The notes under the pieces are model-generated. The model did no database searches. It saw only the letters and a program-made list of their open reading frames with translations, and was not told the origin of the DNA. A DNA stretch of 64,000 nt from Trichobilharzia szidati. Taxonomy: Eukaryota > Platyhelminthes > Trematoda > Strigeidida > Schistosomatidae. The DNA lies in NCBI GenBank assembly GCA_944472155.2, contig OX235275.1, positions 26,154,865 to 26,218,864 on the forward strand. Direction: 5' to 3'. Made by a program: the position numbers and the translations under genes. This document shows positions 22,038-33,620 of this stretch, piece after piece. Every line of letters begins with the position of its first letter. Position 1 is the stretch's first letter.

Positions 22038-23865
22038 TTGTATATTCGAACTGATCTCTCTATCCTCTCATGGACATATTTAATGAATCTTTTTCCGAAA
22101 ATCTCATGCCAGCCGTTTGGAAAGACATTAAAATTTTACCTATACCTAAGTCGTCTATTGGAACCTGTTTTAAATTTAGACCTATTGATATTACCTCTCC
22201 TTTTTAAAAAAACTACGGAAAAGTTGCTGTTACTTAATCTTCATCCTTCACTTAAAGCCTTTAACGATCCCAAACAATTCGCCTATAAACACACTAGAAG
22301 TACTTTAGATCCAGCTACAGTCTTGCATCATAACATTGTCTCCAGTTTAAACAAGGGGGCTAAATTTGTTCGCTGCACCTTCCTAGACTACACATCTGCT
22401 TTCCAATCAGTACCTAGGGAAATTTTGTTAAACAAGCTTGTTAAAACTCAAACTGACTGTTAGGTTGTCGAATGGCTGCATTCTTATTTCTCAGGAAGAA
22501 AGCAGTAACACTGTATGTTGCTTACTGAGTCTGGTGTCCCTCAGGGCGCTGTTCTTTCTCCTTTACTGTTTACTTTCTTCTTGCATGACTTGCCTCACTC
22601 TGATGAAATGAACTTTGTTAAGTATGCCGATGATCTAACTATTTCAATGTTTGTTAACTTGCAACTACACTGTACTAAGATGAACAACTTTCTATCAGGA
22701 GTTGGCAAATGGTCTTCATCTAATGACTTTCAACGAAATCCTTCCAAGTGTCAGACTGTTAATTTCAGTTTCTGATGTAAAAGAAAGTTGAATGAAGCTG
22801 TTGGTTCCTATGACCGTTGCAAAATTGATGACGGTGATATAAAAACCAAGTCTGAAGTTAAGTATCTTCGATTAATTCTTTCTTCTGATCTATCCTGGTC
22901 TTCCCATGTCTTAGTGATTTATAAAAGAATATTTCGTCAGACTTTTCAAATTAAAAAGTTAAGGCACTCAGACATAACCCAACCCTTCCTCATCTTACAG
23001 TTTGTCAACTCGTGCATCTTACCTATTCTTCGTTACTGTTCACCCTTATTCTTTCCTGGATTGCTTAAAAAAGACTATGTCATACTTCGTAGAACTCTGA
23101 AGACTGTCAGTAGGACGAGTGGTATCCCATTGGTCCATATCGTTGACATTGTCACTGACAGGCACTTGATTTCATGAGACAAATTTGTTAAAGTATTTTG
23201 TCAGACTGTGAGCATCCACTTTACCCACAGCTCCAACCTTGTATCTCCTCAGGTAAAACAAGAAGTCTTTTCAGAAAACTTTATGCACGTATTTCTAAGT
23301 ATAAAAATTCCACTATACCATATTTGGCACGTACTTTATATAATGAAAACAGTGTCAAACATGAATTAACTAACCTTCTTTGCACTAGTAAATAAACAAT
23401 TTTCTCCACCCTTATAACATCAAGCTTTATTATTATTGTTCTTCCTATATTTATAATCCTCTCAATTTTTTGTTTTTATTTGTTTATTTTTTCATAAGTG
23501 TGAACATCATTTAAGCTGTGTTATAACTGTTATTTTTTGTATTTCCCCTCACCATGCTATATCAACAGAACATTAGATTCAATAATGTCTAACATGCTAA
23601 AATTTCCAAACTGTATCAACAGTACTGTTTTGAAACAAACCCACTGTTATTATTATTATTATATTTAATATTCTCAGTTCGTACTTCGAATATTTTTGAC
23701 TTTTTTGACCGTGAATGTGGAAAAATTCCTCTGGTTAATTTTATTTTAATTCTGTCTATATTTTAAGTAAATCAGATGCAATATTGTAACAAATGCTGGG
23801 AATTCCATTCTGTTTTATAAGTACTGTTTTTGGAATAAAGTAGATTATTATTATTATTATTGGCG
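22038..23865 (+). mobile_element. CR1-like retrotransposon, unit 2 copy
   Basis: The four frames (22038-22463, 22515-22775, 22788-23177, 23198-23395) translate to the same residues as the unit 1 copy, with the same in-frame stops. The lesions therefore predate the duplication. The 3' untranslated part differs from unit 1 by roughly 3%. The (ATT)n tail is at about 23845-23865. Confidence 0.85.
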
Positions 23866-24509
23866 AGATACAAGATGGCTATCATTGCTTAATCATGTGG
23901 TGGTTGCTGGAAGACTAGAGAAATACCACCAGAAGTGTTGTTGTACATTATTTACAGACTTTGGCACTGATTAACCATTGTAAAACTGTTTTTCTTTATC
24001 GCTTGAAGGATAAATAATCGTGTTGCCCAACAGTTTCGTGTTGTCCTGCGTTGGTTACAATGTATACAGTTCTGAATATTAAACTTAGTCTTCTTAAACT
24101 AGCGTTAGGTCCAGATTCTCTGTGATCTGGATATTTGACAATTGTAGTAGAGTGTTAGCGATTTTATACATTTATTCCTTTTATATGGATTTGAATAGAG
24201 TGAACACAGTGGCTCGTGTATTATTATATATTTCGTCAGCTTCTCATCAGATGGATGGCACGTAAACCGGGATTCAAGGGTTTTATGGTGATTGCTAAGG
24301 CACACTTAAGAGAAGTTGAATTACGTTGTCTACTGAAAATTTTAAGGGACTTCTTGATGTCCACCTCACGTCTCGTACCAGTGAGATATCTGGAAATGAG
24401 ATTATTGTAAACATTTGTTCCCCTGAGACTTAGGATTTCTGATACATGTTCATAAAATCGATGATGTTCCCACTTTTTCTGTTTTCCCAATGTAACTCCT
24501 CCCACATTA
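23866..24509 (-). mobile_element. PLE-B copy (unit 2)
   Basis: The frame 24236-24559 is nearly the same as in unit 1 (RFYEHVSEILSLRGTN, FKIFSRQRN, LAITIKPLNPGL). A deletion of about 25 bases near 23950 shortens it relative to unit 1. Confidence 0.7.
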
Positions 24510-25352
24510 TTTTTATTATTCCCTTGAGTTCCAATTGGGAAAAAGGGCTTCAACAACATATCTGTACTGTTTCCTATCTTCTGCCGTCCTCTTCAGCTTG
24601 GACCATGATTACCCTTAATCTCTGACCTCCTCCAACACTCTTCCATGTCATCCTAGGACGACCCACCCCTCGCTCCCCACTGGGTTTCCACTCGTGTGGT
24701 GGCCTGCACTGAGCGTGATGTCCTTCGATGGTCTCCTCAATCTATGTCCGATCCATCTCCATTTTCTTCCCGGTGTATTTGTTGAGCGACTGACTCCAGC
24801 TTGTTGGTTTGTCCCACTGAAGAGTTTCTTGTTGGTGATTGTTTCTGGCCGGCCAGCCAGCCATTTCATCTTCAGTATGGAGCCAACCAGCGAAGGTGGC
24901 AACTGTTGATGAAACTCTGCACCAGCCTGCTGGAAATCCTTTTCGTGACACACTGGTCAAGTTTCTGGCCCGTATAGAAGGACCGACTTCTCATTGGTGT
25001 TGAAAATTCGAATCTTGTTGTTTATGCTGGCTGAGTGCAGAAGATTTCCAAATTGGTTTCAGGTTGTTCAAGGCGGGCTTATCTTGCAATTCCAATTCTG
25101 GTTGGCTTTGACGTCTTCATCGGTTCTGCCAGTGGCTGAAACGATGCCTCCTAGATAAGTGAAGCTAGGAAGTAACCTCTGTCAAATCTCTCCCACTGAT
25201 GGTGATTGTTCCTGGTTGTTGTTGCTGTTGGTCGGCTGGTTGGTTGGTTATCTTCATCACCTCCGTCTTCTCTATGTTCACTCGGAGGCCGTTTTTCTCT
25301 GCCTGCTTCTTCAGCCAGTTTGTCGGTTTTTCACCTGGAAGTCTTCGAGTCT
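24510..25352 (-). mobile_element. RTE-type 3' half (unit 2)
   Basis: Counterpart of 21185-22022. The frame 24648-24953 retains GRKWRWIGHRLRRPSKDIT and GNPVGSEGWVVLG. It differs from unit 1 by scattered substitutions. Confidence 0.75.
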
Positions 25353-26932
25353 TTCTTGTCTTCGCTAAGTTTTAGATCGTGCAGTTTTTGTATCTCTTCA
25401 TCCACATAGTTGACTCCCGAGTATTTTCCTACAAGGAAAGAAAGTAAAACATTGATTAGCGTTTATTGTATAGGTTTTATTTTCATCACAATAGTTTTCT
25501 TTTCACAGACAGATAACACTTCAATTCAATCAGTCATACAATGTCTGTTGATGTTTGGTTGTTGTTATGAGTGGTGTTGTTGTTGTGAGTGGTCCAAACT
25601 AAATGGTCTCATGCTGAATCCCTCAAAATGTCAGACTAATGACTTCTCCCTTAGGCATAAACGAGATCTACAAACACTAGCAAGTTCTCATGAAGACTGT
25701 TGCATTGAGAAGACTAAAATTGAAACTAAGTCTAATGCAAAATACCTCGGTCTAGTTCTATCTTCCGATCTTACTTGGACATCTCATATCCTAATGATTT
25801 CTAAGAAAGTGTTCTGTCTTACCTACTACATTAAGAAACTTAGACAATCTGGAATCACCCAACCTCTACTTTCACAATTTGTCAACTCTTGTATCTTACC
25901 TATTCTACTTTACTGCTGCCCGTTAGTCTTTCCTGGTCTACTGAAAAAGGACTATACCATCCTGAGAAGGATGTTGAAGGTAGTCAGTAGAACTAGTGGT
26001 GTAAAACTCAGTCAGCTCGTCACTACTTTAGTTGAAAAGCATCTGAATACATGCGAAAAATGGTCAAAAACCATACTCTCCTACCCAAAACATCCCCTAT
26101 ATTCCCAACTCTCGCCTTGTATCTCATAAGGTAAAACCAGAAATCAGTATAAAATAATCTATGCTCGTACAACAAAGTACAGGAACTCAACGATACCATA
26201 TCTGGCCCGTGTTCTAAGCGACAGAGACAATGTTAAGCGCCAAACCTATGACTTGCTTTGTTGTTAATAACATAATTTTAGGCTCTTTTATTTCTCTCTT
26301 ATTTTGCATTCTATAGTGAACTCCTTCTTAAACATACTTAGCTACCTAAATTATTAACATTGGCTTCCTTTTTTGTACTTTATATATTCCTTCTTTTGTG
26401 TATCTACTGGTTCCGACTATGTTAGCACTATGAGTAGTACAAAATTTTCCTGTCATTAACCATCATGTAATTATTAGTTTTGTGGTTGTTTTTTCTTATT
26501 TTCTATACTTTTCGGCAATATTAAACTGACAATCATTGGTTGTGAACGCCATAGTCACCATCTTAAAAAATTTTGTATTATTCAGGATAACTCACACTAT
26601 CACTACAAACACTGCATTAGACCTGACAATTAAAAACAAAACAACAACCCTGAAATGTTATTTTATGATTGTTTAGAGTTGTTAAAACCAAATTAACTGA
26701 TCATCTTGGCGATAAACATTCTTAAAAATCATTTCATAACTTCTTATATGACTACAGCTTTACTGTCACCATGCATAATCATATCATAACTTCCACTACC
26801 CAATACTGAGTTATTATTATATGATGTTTATTTTCCTTTCTACTTCTTGGTACTTTTTCGCATTTATAATTATTTTTGTGTTTATCCTGTTTTTTTTTTG
26901 CTGTTAGTGTCTTTAGATTTATTCATTTTTTG

Positions 26933-27737
26933 CATGGAGGATTTCATCATGAGCTGACATCAGTTAGAGAACCACTGGAAAACCAGCTGGGAGTACTGCA
27001 CGGCTGTTCCGTCCTAGTTTGGGACTCTTCATCAGCACGCGCCCACCGGGATTCGAACCCAGGACCTTCTTGTTACGAGGCGAGCTCGTAGACCATTGAG
27101 CCACTGGGACCCGATCCAGTGGTCCTTGAATTCTAACTTCTGCCAATTCACGACATAGCGCGACCATTTCGCAATGTCTTCTTCGATGAGTAACTGTCCT
27201 CATCTTCAACCTGCTGTACCCTACTGGTCACGGCTTCCCACTAGAACCCCAGGTTAACTGCCTGAAAAGGGCCAGTCACTAGTGAGCATCAGATTAATTT
27301 GCAAGTATTGGTTTTGTAGGGATTTGGTTTGATTGCATGGAGGATTTCACTAGTGACTGGCTCTATTCAGGCAGTTAACCTGGGGTTCTAGTGGGAAGCC
27401 GTGACCAGTAGGGTACAGCAGGTTGAAGATGAGGACAGTTACTCATCGAAGAAGACATCGCGAAATGGTCGCGCTATGTCGTGAATTGGCAGAAGTTAGA
27501 ATTCAAGGACCATTGGATCGGGTCCCAGTCGCTCAATGGTCTACGAGCTCGCCTCGTAACAAGAAGGTCCTGGGTTCGAATCCCGGTGGGCGCGTACTGA
27601 TGAAGAGTCCCAAACTAGGACGAAACAGCCGTGCAGTACTCCCAGCTGGTTTTCCAGTGGTTCTCTAACTGATGTCAGCTCATGATGAAATCCTCCATAC
27701 AATCAAACCAAATCCCTACAAAACCAATACTTGCAAA
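26933..27737. mobile_element. SINE-1 fold-back pair with target-site duplication
   Basis: Two SINE-1 copies face each other: a minus arm (26934-27285) and a plus arm (27347-27698), 352 bp each, near-identical, separated by 61 bp. The spacer holds an inverted piece of the SINE-1 3' tail. Each arm has A-box-like CAATGGTCTACGAGCTCGCC, B-box GGGTTCGAATCCC and a hammerhead-like block. The same 14-mer TTATTCATTTTTTG flanks the whole pair (26919-26932 and 27738-27751), so the pair went in as one insertion. Confidence 0.9.
27593..27640 (+). ncRNA. hammerhead ribozyme relic in SINE-1
   Basis: Helix I GTACTG/CAGTAC pairs fully and helix II GTCC/GGAC is intact with GAAA after it. If helix I is used, C3 is replaced by A. 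The base at the cleavage position is G, which the hammerhead does not tolerate. This copy should therefore not cleave. The opposite arm has its counterpart at about 26995-27040. Confidence 0.6.
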
Positions 27738-27870
27738 TTATTCATTTTTTGTTTTTTGAATACTCCTTTTAAATGTTTGTAAAATTAGATGCAAATATTT
27801 CAGATATGTGTTGAAAATTCCACACTGTACCACTAGTACTGTTTCTGGAATAAAGCAAATTATTATTATT

Positions 27871-28249
27871 ATTAATTATCACTTGACTTTCCACCCAACA
27901 TAAACAAAACATTTACTTGATTCTGTTTACCACTGTAATTTTTAGAGGGTTTCGTTTTTCTTGTGTATTATACAAACATGATGGTATTATCTCGCAGAGT
28001 TAACACTCGTGAAACTTTTTCACCGACTCACTATCTAATTAATGGCAGACACTTTATTAATGGCCTGCAGAGCATCACTGGCTTAGCATCTAATTCTCCG
28101 CCGTCATCCATCATTTGGCGTTCTATTTATTCTATCTGACATGTCGTTATTATTACCTACTTATCAGCCTGAATCTCACACACACATTTATATTTTCAAA
28201 TAGGCTTTCAATCGATCTTGATTGGTATTCATATTATAAGATTTCAGTG
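27871..28249. other. no recognisable gene
   Basis: AT-rich; nothing assigned. Confidence 0.4.
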
Positions 28250-28632
28250 AATTTTGGAGTAATTTCAATCAGTTAGAGAGATTATTGATAATCGCCAGGG
28301 TGCCATAGATAGTTGTTTCATCCCAGTTTGAGACTCTTTATCCGTGCTTACCCTCCATCTCCCCCCCCCCGCAAGAGTCTAACCTATGACTTTCAGCTTG
28401 CGACCAGACTAATCTTATTGACCATTCAGTTACTTGGGCTTGAGAAAACAACTTGCGTCTCATAATATAAAGCTCCCAGCTTCTATCCTTGGTGGGGTAG
28501 TTGATGGGTACCGAAAGAAACAGGACAAAACAGATATCCACTTCTCGCCGCTGGTTTTCAATGATCGCTCTAACTGATGTTGATTCGTGACGAAAATTTG
28601 ATAACTGTAATTAATTAATTACGAATTCCTAC
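28250..28632. mobile_element. SINE-1 fold-back pair, degenerate
   Basis: The minus arm (28258-28440) shows the complement of GACGAAACAGCTGTC-type sequence and a decayed tRNA-like head, with a run of C at 28365-28375. A plus 3' half (about 28500-28632) follows with GGACAAAACAGATATCCA and the tail CTAACTGATGTTGATTC. I see no clear target-site duplication. Confidence 0.6.
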
Positions 28633-28779
28633 AAGCCTTTTATTCTTAATAGCAATCGCCAGCTCACCAATGATGACAGGATGGAAGTAATGACCAGTGG
28701 GGTTCATCATAGTGGTGTGGAATGTATGTTCACTGAAGGCATTACTGACGGCAGTATTATATCGCCAACTAACAGAGTC

Positions 28780-28950
28780 AGAATTCAGATGTCAATGAAT
28801 TACAATTCAATTGACTGAGTGGTAGACTGGCTTGTCCTAGTAACAAGAAGTCTATAAGTGAACTGTGGGTTTTCACCGTTGAAGAGCCCCAAAGCAGGAC
28901 GAAACACCTATGAAGTACTACTCCCTGGTATTCATTGTCAAGTTAGTCAC
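28780..28950 (+). mobile_element. SINE-1 copy, degenerate
   Basis: A-box-like TGACTGAGTGGTAGACTGGC is followed by a damaged B box and a hammerhead block at 28888-28930 (TTGAAGA, AGGACGAAACACC). The first core base is T instead of C. Confidence 0.6.
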
Positions 28951-29215
28951 TGTTTATATATGGTTCAAAGACTTAGCACACTTCACTGGAAGCATTTTCA
29001 AAAAGTCATAGCAGGTTTTGATAAACATCTGCCCTCTTCATTCGATACGAAGAATCAGATCACTGGGCAGAAAGGAATAAGGCATGAGGAACTCTGATAG
29101 GCGGTGAACCAGCTTACAAATATGCAGAAGGAAATCGAGGTAGATGAACTGGACATAAGCTAAGGAGATATATAAGTGATATCAGACGTCAGAATATCCA
29201 GTAGGACAGTTAGAA
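28951..29215 (+). mobile_element. RTE-type fragment, degenerate
   Basis: Contains decayed versions of the RTE C-terminal words (FIKHLPSSFDTKNQITGQK-like, then a KWR-like stretch near 29120). It abuts a second RTE fragment in the same orientation. Confidence 0.45.
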
Positions 29216-29224
29216 CATTCGAGA

Positions 29225-29900
29225 GTAACAATCACCAACCACTATCAATGGAAGAAATTTGAAAGAGGTCACCTCCTTCACTTATTTGGGTAGCATTGTT
29301 TCAACTACATGGAGACAGCATGGATGAGGATGTCAAAAACAAAATTAGAAAGGCAAGACTGACATTCATCACTCTGAGATCAATTTGGGAATATGCTGCA
29401 GTCACTCTGCACAAATAAACAAATTCAGATTTTCAGCACCAATGTTAAGTCACCGCTTCTAGATGGGTAAGAAACGTGGAACACACGTCACGAAAAGCAT
29501 TTCCAACAGGCCACTGAAGATTTTATCATCAGTGGCCCTCTATTCCCTCCATACCGAAGATCAAATCACTGACCAGAAACAACTAACAACAAGAAACTCT
29601 ACGAACCAACCAACCAGCCAACAACACATTGCTCAACAAGTATGCCGAAGCAAATGGAGGTGTATCGAGCACACCTTGTGGAGACCAATAAACAACACTG
29701 TGCACCAGCCAATCACTCAAGTGAAACCCCAATGGGAAAAGACGAGTTAGCTGTGAGTTCGATGGTGACATGGAGATGAGGTTGTGCAGGGAGGAGGGGA
29801 TGAGAGACCATGGGCAAACGTGGGGTGAGCTAAGGAGGACCTCAAAGAATAGGACAAATTGAAGGTGTGCTGTTGAACCACAAATGATAGAAAAGCAAGT
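29225..29900 (+). mobile_element. RTE-type retrotransposon 3' half
   Basis: Starts near the conserved TYLGSIVSTT-like block (29280-29320), then the RISNRPLKIL-like and CRSKWRCIEHTLWRP words (frame 29463-29750). Frameshifts are present and the catalytic core is absent. It meets the minus-strand RTE at 29936 tail-to-tail. Confidence 0.7.
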
Positions 29901-29935
29901 TTTAACAAAACCAATAATTTTTAAACCAATGACTT

Positions 29936-30460
29936 AGTTTTGTTATTATTATTGTTTCCTTTAATTCCTAGAGCAACATATGGCTTCAGCCACACGTCTC
30001 CATCGCATTCGGTTCTCTCCCAACACTTTCACCTGGCTCCACACTGCACACACGCTTCCATCTCCTCTTCACATCACCTCCTCCATGTCACTCTTGCACT
30101 GACGACCAACTCGCCGCTTCCCGTTCGGGTTCCACTCGAGCACTGGCCTGGCATGTAATATCACTTGATGGTTTGTTTTCTCAGAGTATGGCCAATCCAC
30201 CTCCATTTCCTCCTGCTTATTTCTTGCACAATCGGTTCCTTCTGCGTTGGTTCGCTCCCAGAGATCCCTGTTGCTGATCTTCTCTGGCCGGCCATCTGAT
30301 CTTCAGCATTGAGCAAAAGCAGCTGCTGATGAAGGTCTGTAGTTTGTTTGAGGTGCTCTTCATGACACGCCATATCTTTGATCTGTATAGTAGCACTGAC
30401 TGACTTCACATTGGAGTTGAAAATCCGGATCTTATTTTTGATGCTGAGTGCTGTTGACTA
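29936..30460 (-). mobile_element. RTE-type retrotransposon 3' end
   Basis: The minus-strand frame 30161-30409 encodes LKQTTDLHQQLLLLNAEDQM, then RRKWRWIGHTLRKQ. An (ATT)n tail lies at 29943-29955. It is close in sequence to 11917-12400 and 6745-7222. Confidence 0.75.
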
Positions 30461-30588
30461 AGTAGAACAGAATAAAATCAGTTACTTAGGGAAACCAATG
30501 CATAAGTCAGTTCATTCAACCAGCTAGAGTAGTAATGAAAATAAAGTAACAATGCCAAATGATAGTTATGGTGATAAAGAAAAATTAT

Positions 30589-30774
30589 TCATAATAGTCT
30601 ATATGTATTGTGCAGAAAGTCACGGTAAAGAAAGAGGTGGCACGCATTTCTTTTGAACGCTGACAAATTTAGCTTGTTCAGATGAATTCCAATTGCCTCG
30701 TAGATGATACAAAAGTGTGGTTGAAACGCGTTAAATATCTTCACAAGATCTGTTAGTTTCGACTTGTTATCCAA
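30589..30774 (-). pseudogene. PLE endonuclease C-terminal fragment
   Basis: The 61-residue frame contains IIYEAIGIHLNKLNLSAFKR, the shape of PLE nuclease C-termini (AEA.aI....KP.LC). There is no YIG part. It lies opposite to and just upstream of the PLE-B copy at 30930. Confidence 0.5.
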
Positions 30775-30929
30775 TATATTAATGAGGTGAGATTATGTGA
30801 AGCTACGTATAACCTCATTCGACCCGATGTCAAACAAAGATCGGTTGTATTCAGTCGTTCACTGAAAGGTTTGAGTTAACACAGTAAATAACTGTTACCT
30901 TCGAAAGTTCATTGACATCTGTGGAAGAT

Positions 30930-31460
30930 GTCAAGGTTAAAATACAATACAAATAACAGTAGAAAGGAAACCTGTTTCCACAAAACTCGATTTCAAAGGT
31001 GATAATATTCTAGAGAAAGTCAACAGATGATTGAATGCTTCCCAAACCAGAACTTATTCTGCAGCTAAGTTAGTTCCCGTTAATCGGATAATATGCTCTT
31101 TGGTGCAGTTAAAAGTCAACAGACACTCTTCTCATGTTAGTTGTAACTGTGTAGGCAAATTTAAATAGATATATCTGTGGGAGCAGTTATACTGAGAGAA
31201 TAGAAAGAGGAGGATATCGTCGATTTTATGAACATGTATCTAAGAGCCTAAGTCTCAGGGGAACAAATGCTTACAACAATCTCATAGCCAGACATCTCAC
31301 TGGTTCGGGTCATGCGCTGTAGCAATTGTCATCAAGCTCTTGAATCCCGATGAGAAGCCGACGAAATAAACGATGATACATAAGCCACTGTGTTCACTAT
31401 ATTTAAATTCATATGACGGGAATAAATGTATGAAATAATACTGTATCGATAACACTCCAC
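30930..31460 (+). mobile_element. PLE-B copy, endonuclease relic
   Basis: Encodes a connector (TKLDFKGDNILEKVNR), then in shifting frames a GIY-YIG relic with RRFYEHVSKSLSLRGTNAYN and LIARHLTGSGHAL. The last part (31310-31460) matches the PLE-B 3' region at 20780-20930 and 24105-24240. Several frameshifts are present. Confidence 0.65.
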
Positions 31461-31532
31461 TAACACTCTGGTCAACGTTCACTCTTCTGTTCAAATACTT
31501 TTGGTCAGCAGAATATCAGGTTAGATGTATAT

Positions 31533-32310
31533 ATTATTATTGTTCCCTTGGGTTCCTAGTGGAACATAGGGCTTCAACTGCACACCTCCACTTGCTTCTG
31601 TCTTCTGCTGTACTTTTCACTTGCATCCATGTTAATCCATACTGTTTCAGTTCCTCTTCACACGATCTCCTCCATGTCACCCTTGCACGTCCCACTCACC
31701 GCTTCCCTTTCAGGTTCCACTCGAGCACTGGCCTGACGCGCGATGTCACTCAGCGGCCTCCCCAGCGAGTGTCCAATCCATCTCCACTTTCTCATACTTG
31801 TTGGGCGATTGGTTCTTGTTTTGTTTGTTCCCATAGTTTCTTGTTTGTGATTCTTTCCGGCCATCTGATCTTCAGTATAGAACGAAGACAGTTGTTGATA
31901 AAGCTGTGCAACAGGCTGTTGGAAATATTCTTTGTGACACACTGGCCAAGTTTCTGATCCATCTGTATAGAAGAACTGACTGACTTGACGTTTGTATTGA
32001 AAATCCGAATTTCGTTGTTGATGCTGAGTGACGAAGATTTCCAGATTGGTTTCAGGTTGATGAATGTGTTTCTCGCCTTCCCGATTCTCGATTTGCCATC
32101 TTCGTCCGTTCCTCCTGTGGTTGAGACAATGCTCCCTAGATAAGTGAATGAAGTAACCTCTTTCAAATCCCTCCCGTTAATGGTGATTGGAGCTGGATGT
32201 TGCTGCTGCTGTTGTTGGTGGTGGTGGTTGGTTGGTTATTTTCATAACCTCCGTCTTGTCTATGTTCACCTGGAGTCCTGTCTTTGCTGCTTCTCCACCC
32301 CCAAAACCTG
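31533..32310 (-). mobile_element. RTE-type retrotransposon 3' half
   Basis: Minus-strand frames 31792-32166 and 31658-31942 run from EVTSFTYLGSIVSTTGGTDE through LKPIWKSSSLSINNEIRIFN to RKWRWIGHSLGRPLSDIARQ. The (ATT)n tail is at about 31533-31545. It carries frameshifts and no polymerase core. Confidence 0.75.
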
Positions 32311-32319
32311 ACCAAATTG

Positions 32320-33275
32320 CTACAGAAACTTCAGATTAGATGGGAATGAGATAAAGTGAGAAAAGAAGACAGGCAAAGAAAATGTTCGTGGTTAGACCAC
32401 GGATTGATATCAGTTAGAGAACCACTGAAAGCCGGCAAGGAGTACCAGACAGATGTTTCATCCCCCTAGTTTGGTATTCATCTACAGTACTCATGCACTG
32501 GGTTTCTAACCCAGAACCTTCCGGTTTCAAGGCAAACTCTTGTACCATTCAACCATTGGCAGCACCCGATTTAATGACCAGCCCATGAATTCTAACTTCT
32601 ACCAATTCGTGATTTTTAGTGCGACTGGCACCAACTAATGTCATCGGATGGAACATCATCCTCACTCTCGACTGGATGGACTCCATTGTTTACGACTTAT
32701 CAGTAAAACTCCAGGCAAATTCTCCCGGTAGACAGTCACTAGCGACCATCAAATTAATCTTCAAGAATTAGTTTGTAGGGATTCCAGTTGTTTCAGGTTA
32801 GACCTGCGTCCTGGCTTCGAAACCTAGTGGGTGCGCCCTATCGACGAGTCCCAAACTAGGATGAAACAGCTGTTCAGTACTCCTTGCTGTTTTTAGTTCT
32901 CTAACTGATATCAATCAATAGAATCCCTTAAAAACTACTTCTTGAAAGAAAATCAACAATATTTTCGCGTGTCTATATGAAAACAAGAATGCGTCAATGA
33001 ATGAACTGTTTCTAAAATATTTTTGCATTGATGTAGAAAAAGTGATAAGACTGCAAAAGGGTAAAAAATGTCCACCGTGTTTTACTACACAAAACCTCTA
33101 AAAATTGAGGAAAACTGCCCTACTTTACGACAAAAATGAGTGAGAGATGGAGTTTACCCTTGACAGTAGTTATCGGAAGAGAAACAGAGAGAGAGAGAGT
33201 TAAAACAAACTGAACTGTAGTGATGTTAGTCACGCTATGAAATCATAAAGTTAGGGAGATGTCTTTACTTTTGGT
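32320..33275 (-). repeat. R-Y repeat copy interrupted by SINE-1 pair
   Basis: The pieces 32320-32383 and 32945-33275 together match the R-Y copy at 18240-18620 in reverse. The word CACGCGAA followed by ATATTGTTGA continues across the SINE insertion once one copy of the target duplication is removed. A GA tract at 33188-33202 is the complement of the CTCTCTCT tract at 18300-18315. Confidence 0.65.
32384..32944. mobile_element. SINE-1 fold-back pair with target-site duplication
   Basis: A minus SINE-1 (32384 to about 32725) is followed by an inverted tail piece (near 32760-32800) and a plus 3' half (about 32810-32944). The nine-mer AAAGAAAAT flanks the whole unit at 32375-32383 and 32945-32953, and the empty site is represented by the R-Y copy at 18540-18565. 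The plus half has a hammerhead block at 32832-32880 with CGACGA, GTCC/GGAT and GAAACAGCTGTT. Confidence 0.85.
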
Positions 33276-33389
33276 AATCGAATTGATATGCATTGATATT
33301 TTTAAAATACATTTCAAGGCCATTCTTCTCACATTTCTCATTTGATTCTATATGAGTGAGATTTAAAGTTGGAGTTGAGCGATATCAGT

Positions 33390-33620
33390 CACAGCTAAAC
33401 AAGAGCGGAGCGAGGAGCAAAAGTGGTGCGCCTCATTGGGCTCCATTTAAGCGATGGGCTCGCTCTCAATGCATTTCCATTTGCTTCGGAATATTCGTTG
33501 AGCACTGTGTTCTTGGTCGGTTGGTTTTCAGAGTTCCTTGTTGTTAGTTGTTTCTGGCCAGTGATTTGATCTTCAGTATGGAGGGAATAGATGACAACTT
33601 TTAATAATAGTCTGCAGTGT
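33390..33620 (-). mobile_element. RTE-type C-terminal fragment
   Basis: The minus strand has the decayed RKQMEMH-like and NQ.P.TK-type words seen at 21470-21560. It lies downstream of the RTE at 33863-34850, in the same orientation. About 240 bases of unrelated DNA separate them, so both may be one element split by an insertion. Confidence 0.55.

Larger units (their letters stand above)
22023..25352. repeat. tandem segmental duplication, unit 2
   Basis: Second copy of the block at 18674-22022. It starts with the same truncated CR1 sequence directly after the RTE of unit 1. It ends within the RTE at the word CACCTGGAAGTCTT, after which the flanks differ. Confidence 0.85.
25575..27870 (+). mobile_element. 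CR1-like retrotransposon 3' half
   Basis: The frame 25410-26129 becomes CR1-like from about 25575. WSKLNGLMLNPSKCQTNDFS is followed by AKYLGLVLSSDLTWTSH and FVNSCILPILLYCCPL. It ends after a frame change near 26130 with NSTIPYLARVLSDRD (to about 26265). This region follows the catalytic core, which is missing. The 3' untranslated part runs to (ATT)n at about 27857-27870 and is interrupted by a SINE-1 pair at 26933-27737. It is a different lineage from the duplicated CR1 copies. Confidence 0.8.

Noticed and set aside
26964..27668. Two near-identical 81-codon frames (26964-27209 minus, 27423-27668 plus) as a duplicated gene
   Set aside because: They are the two arms of the SINE-1 palindrome and the translation covers the tRNA-like head.
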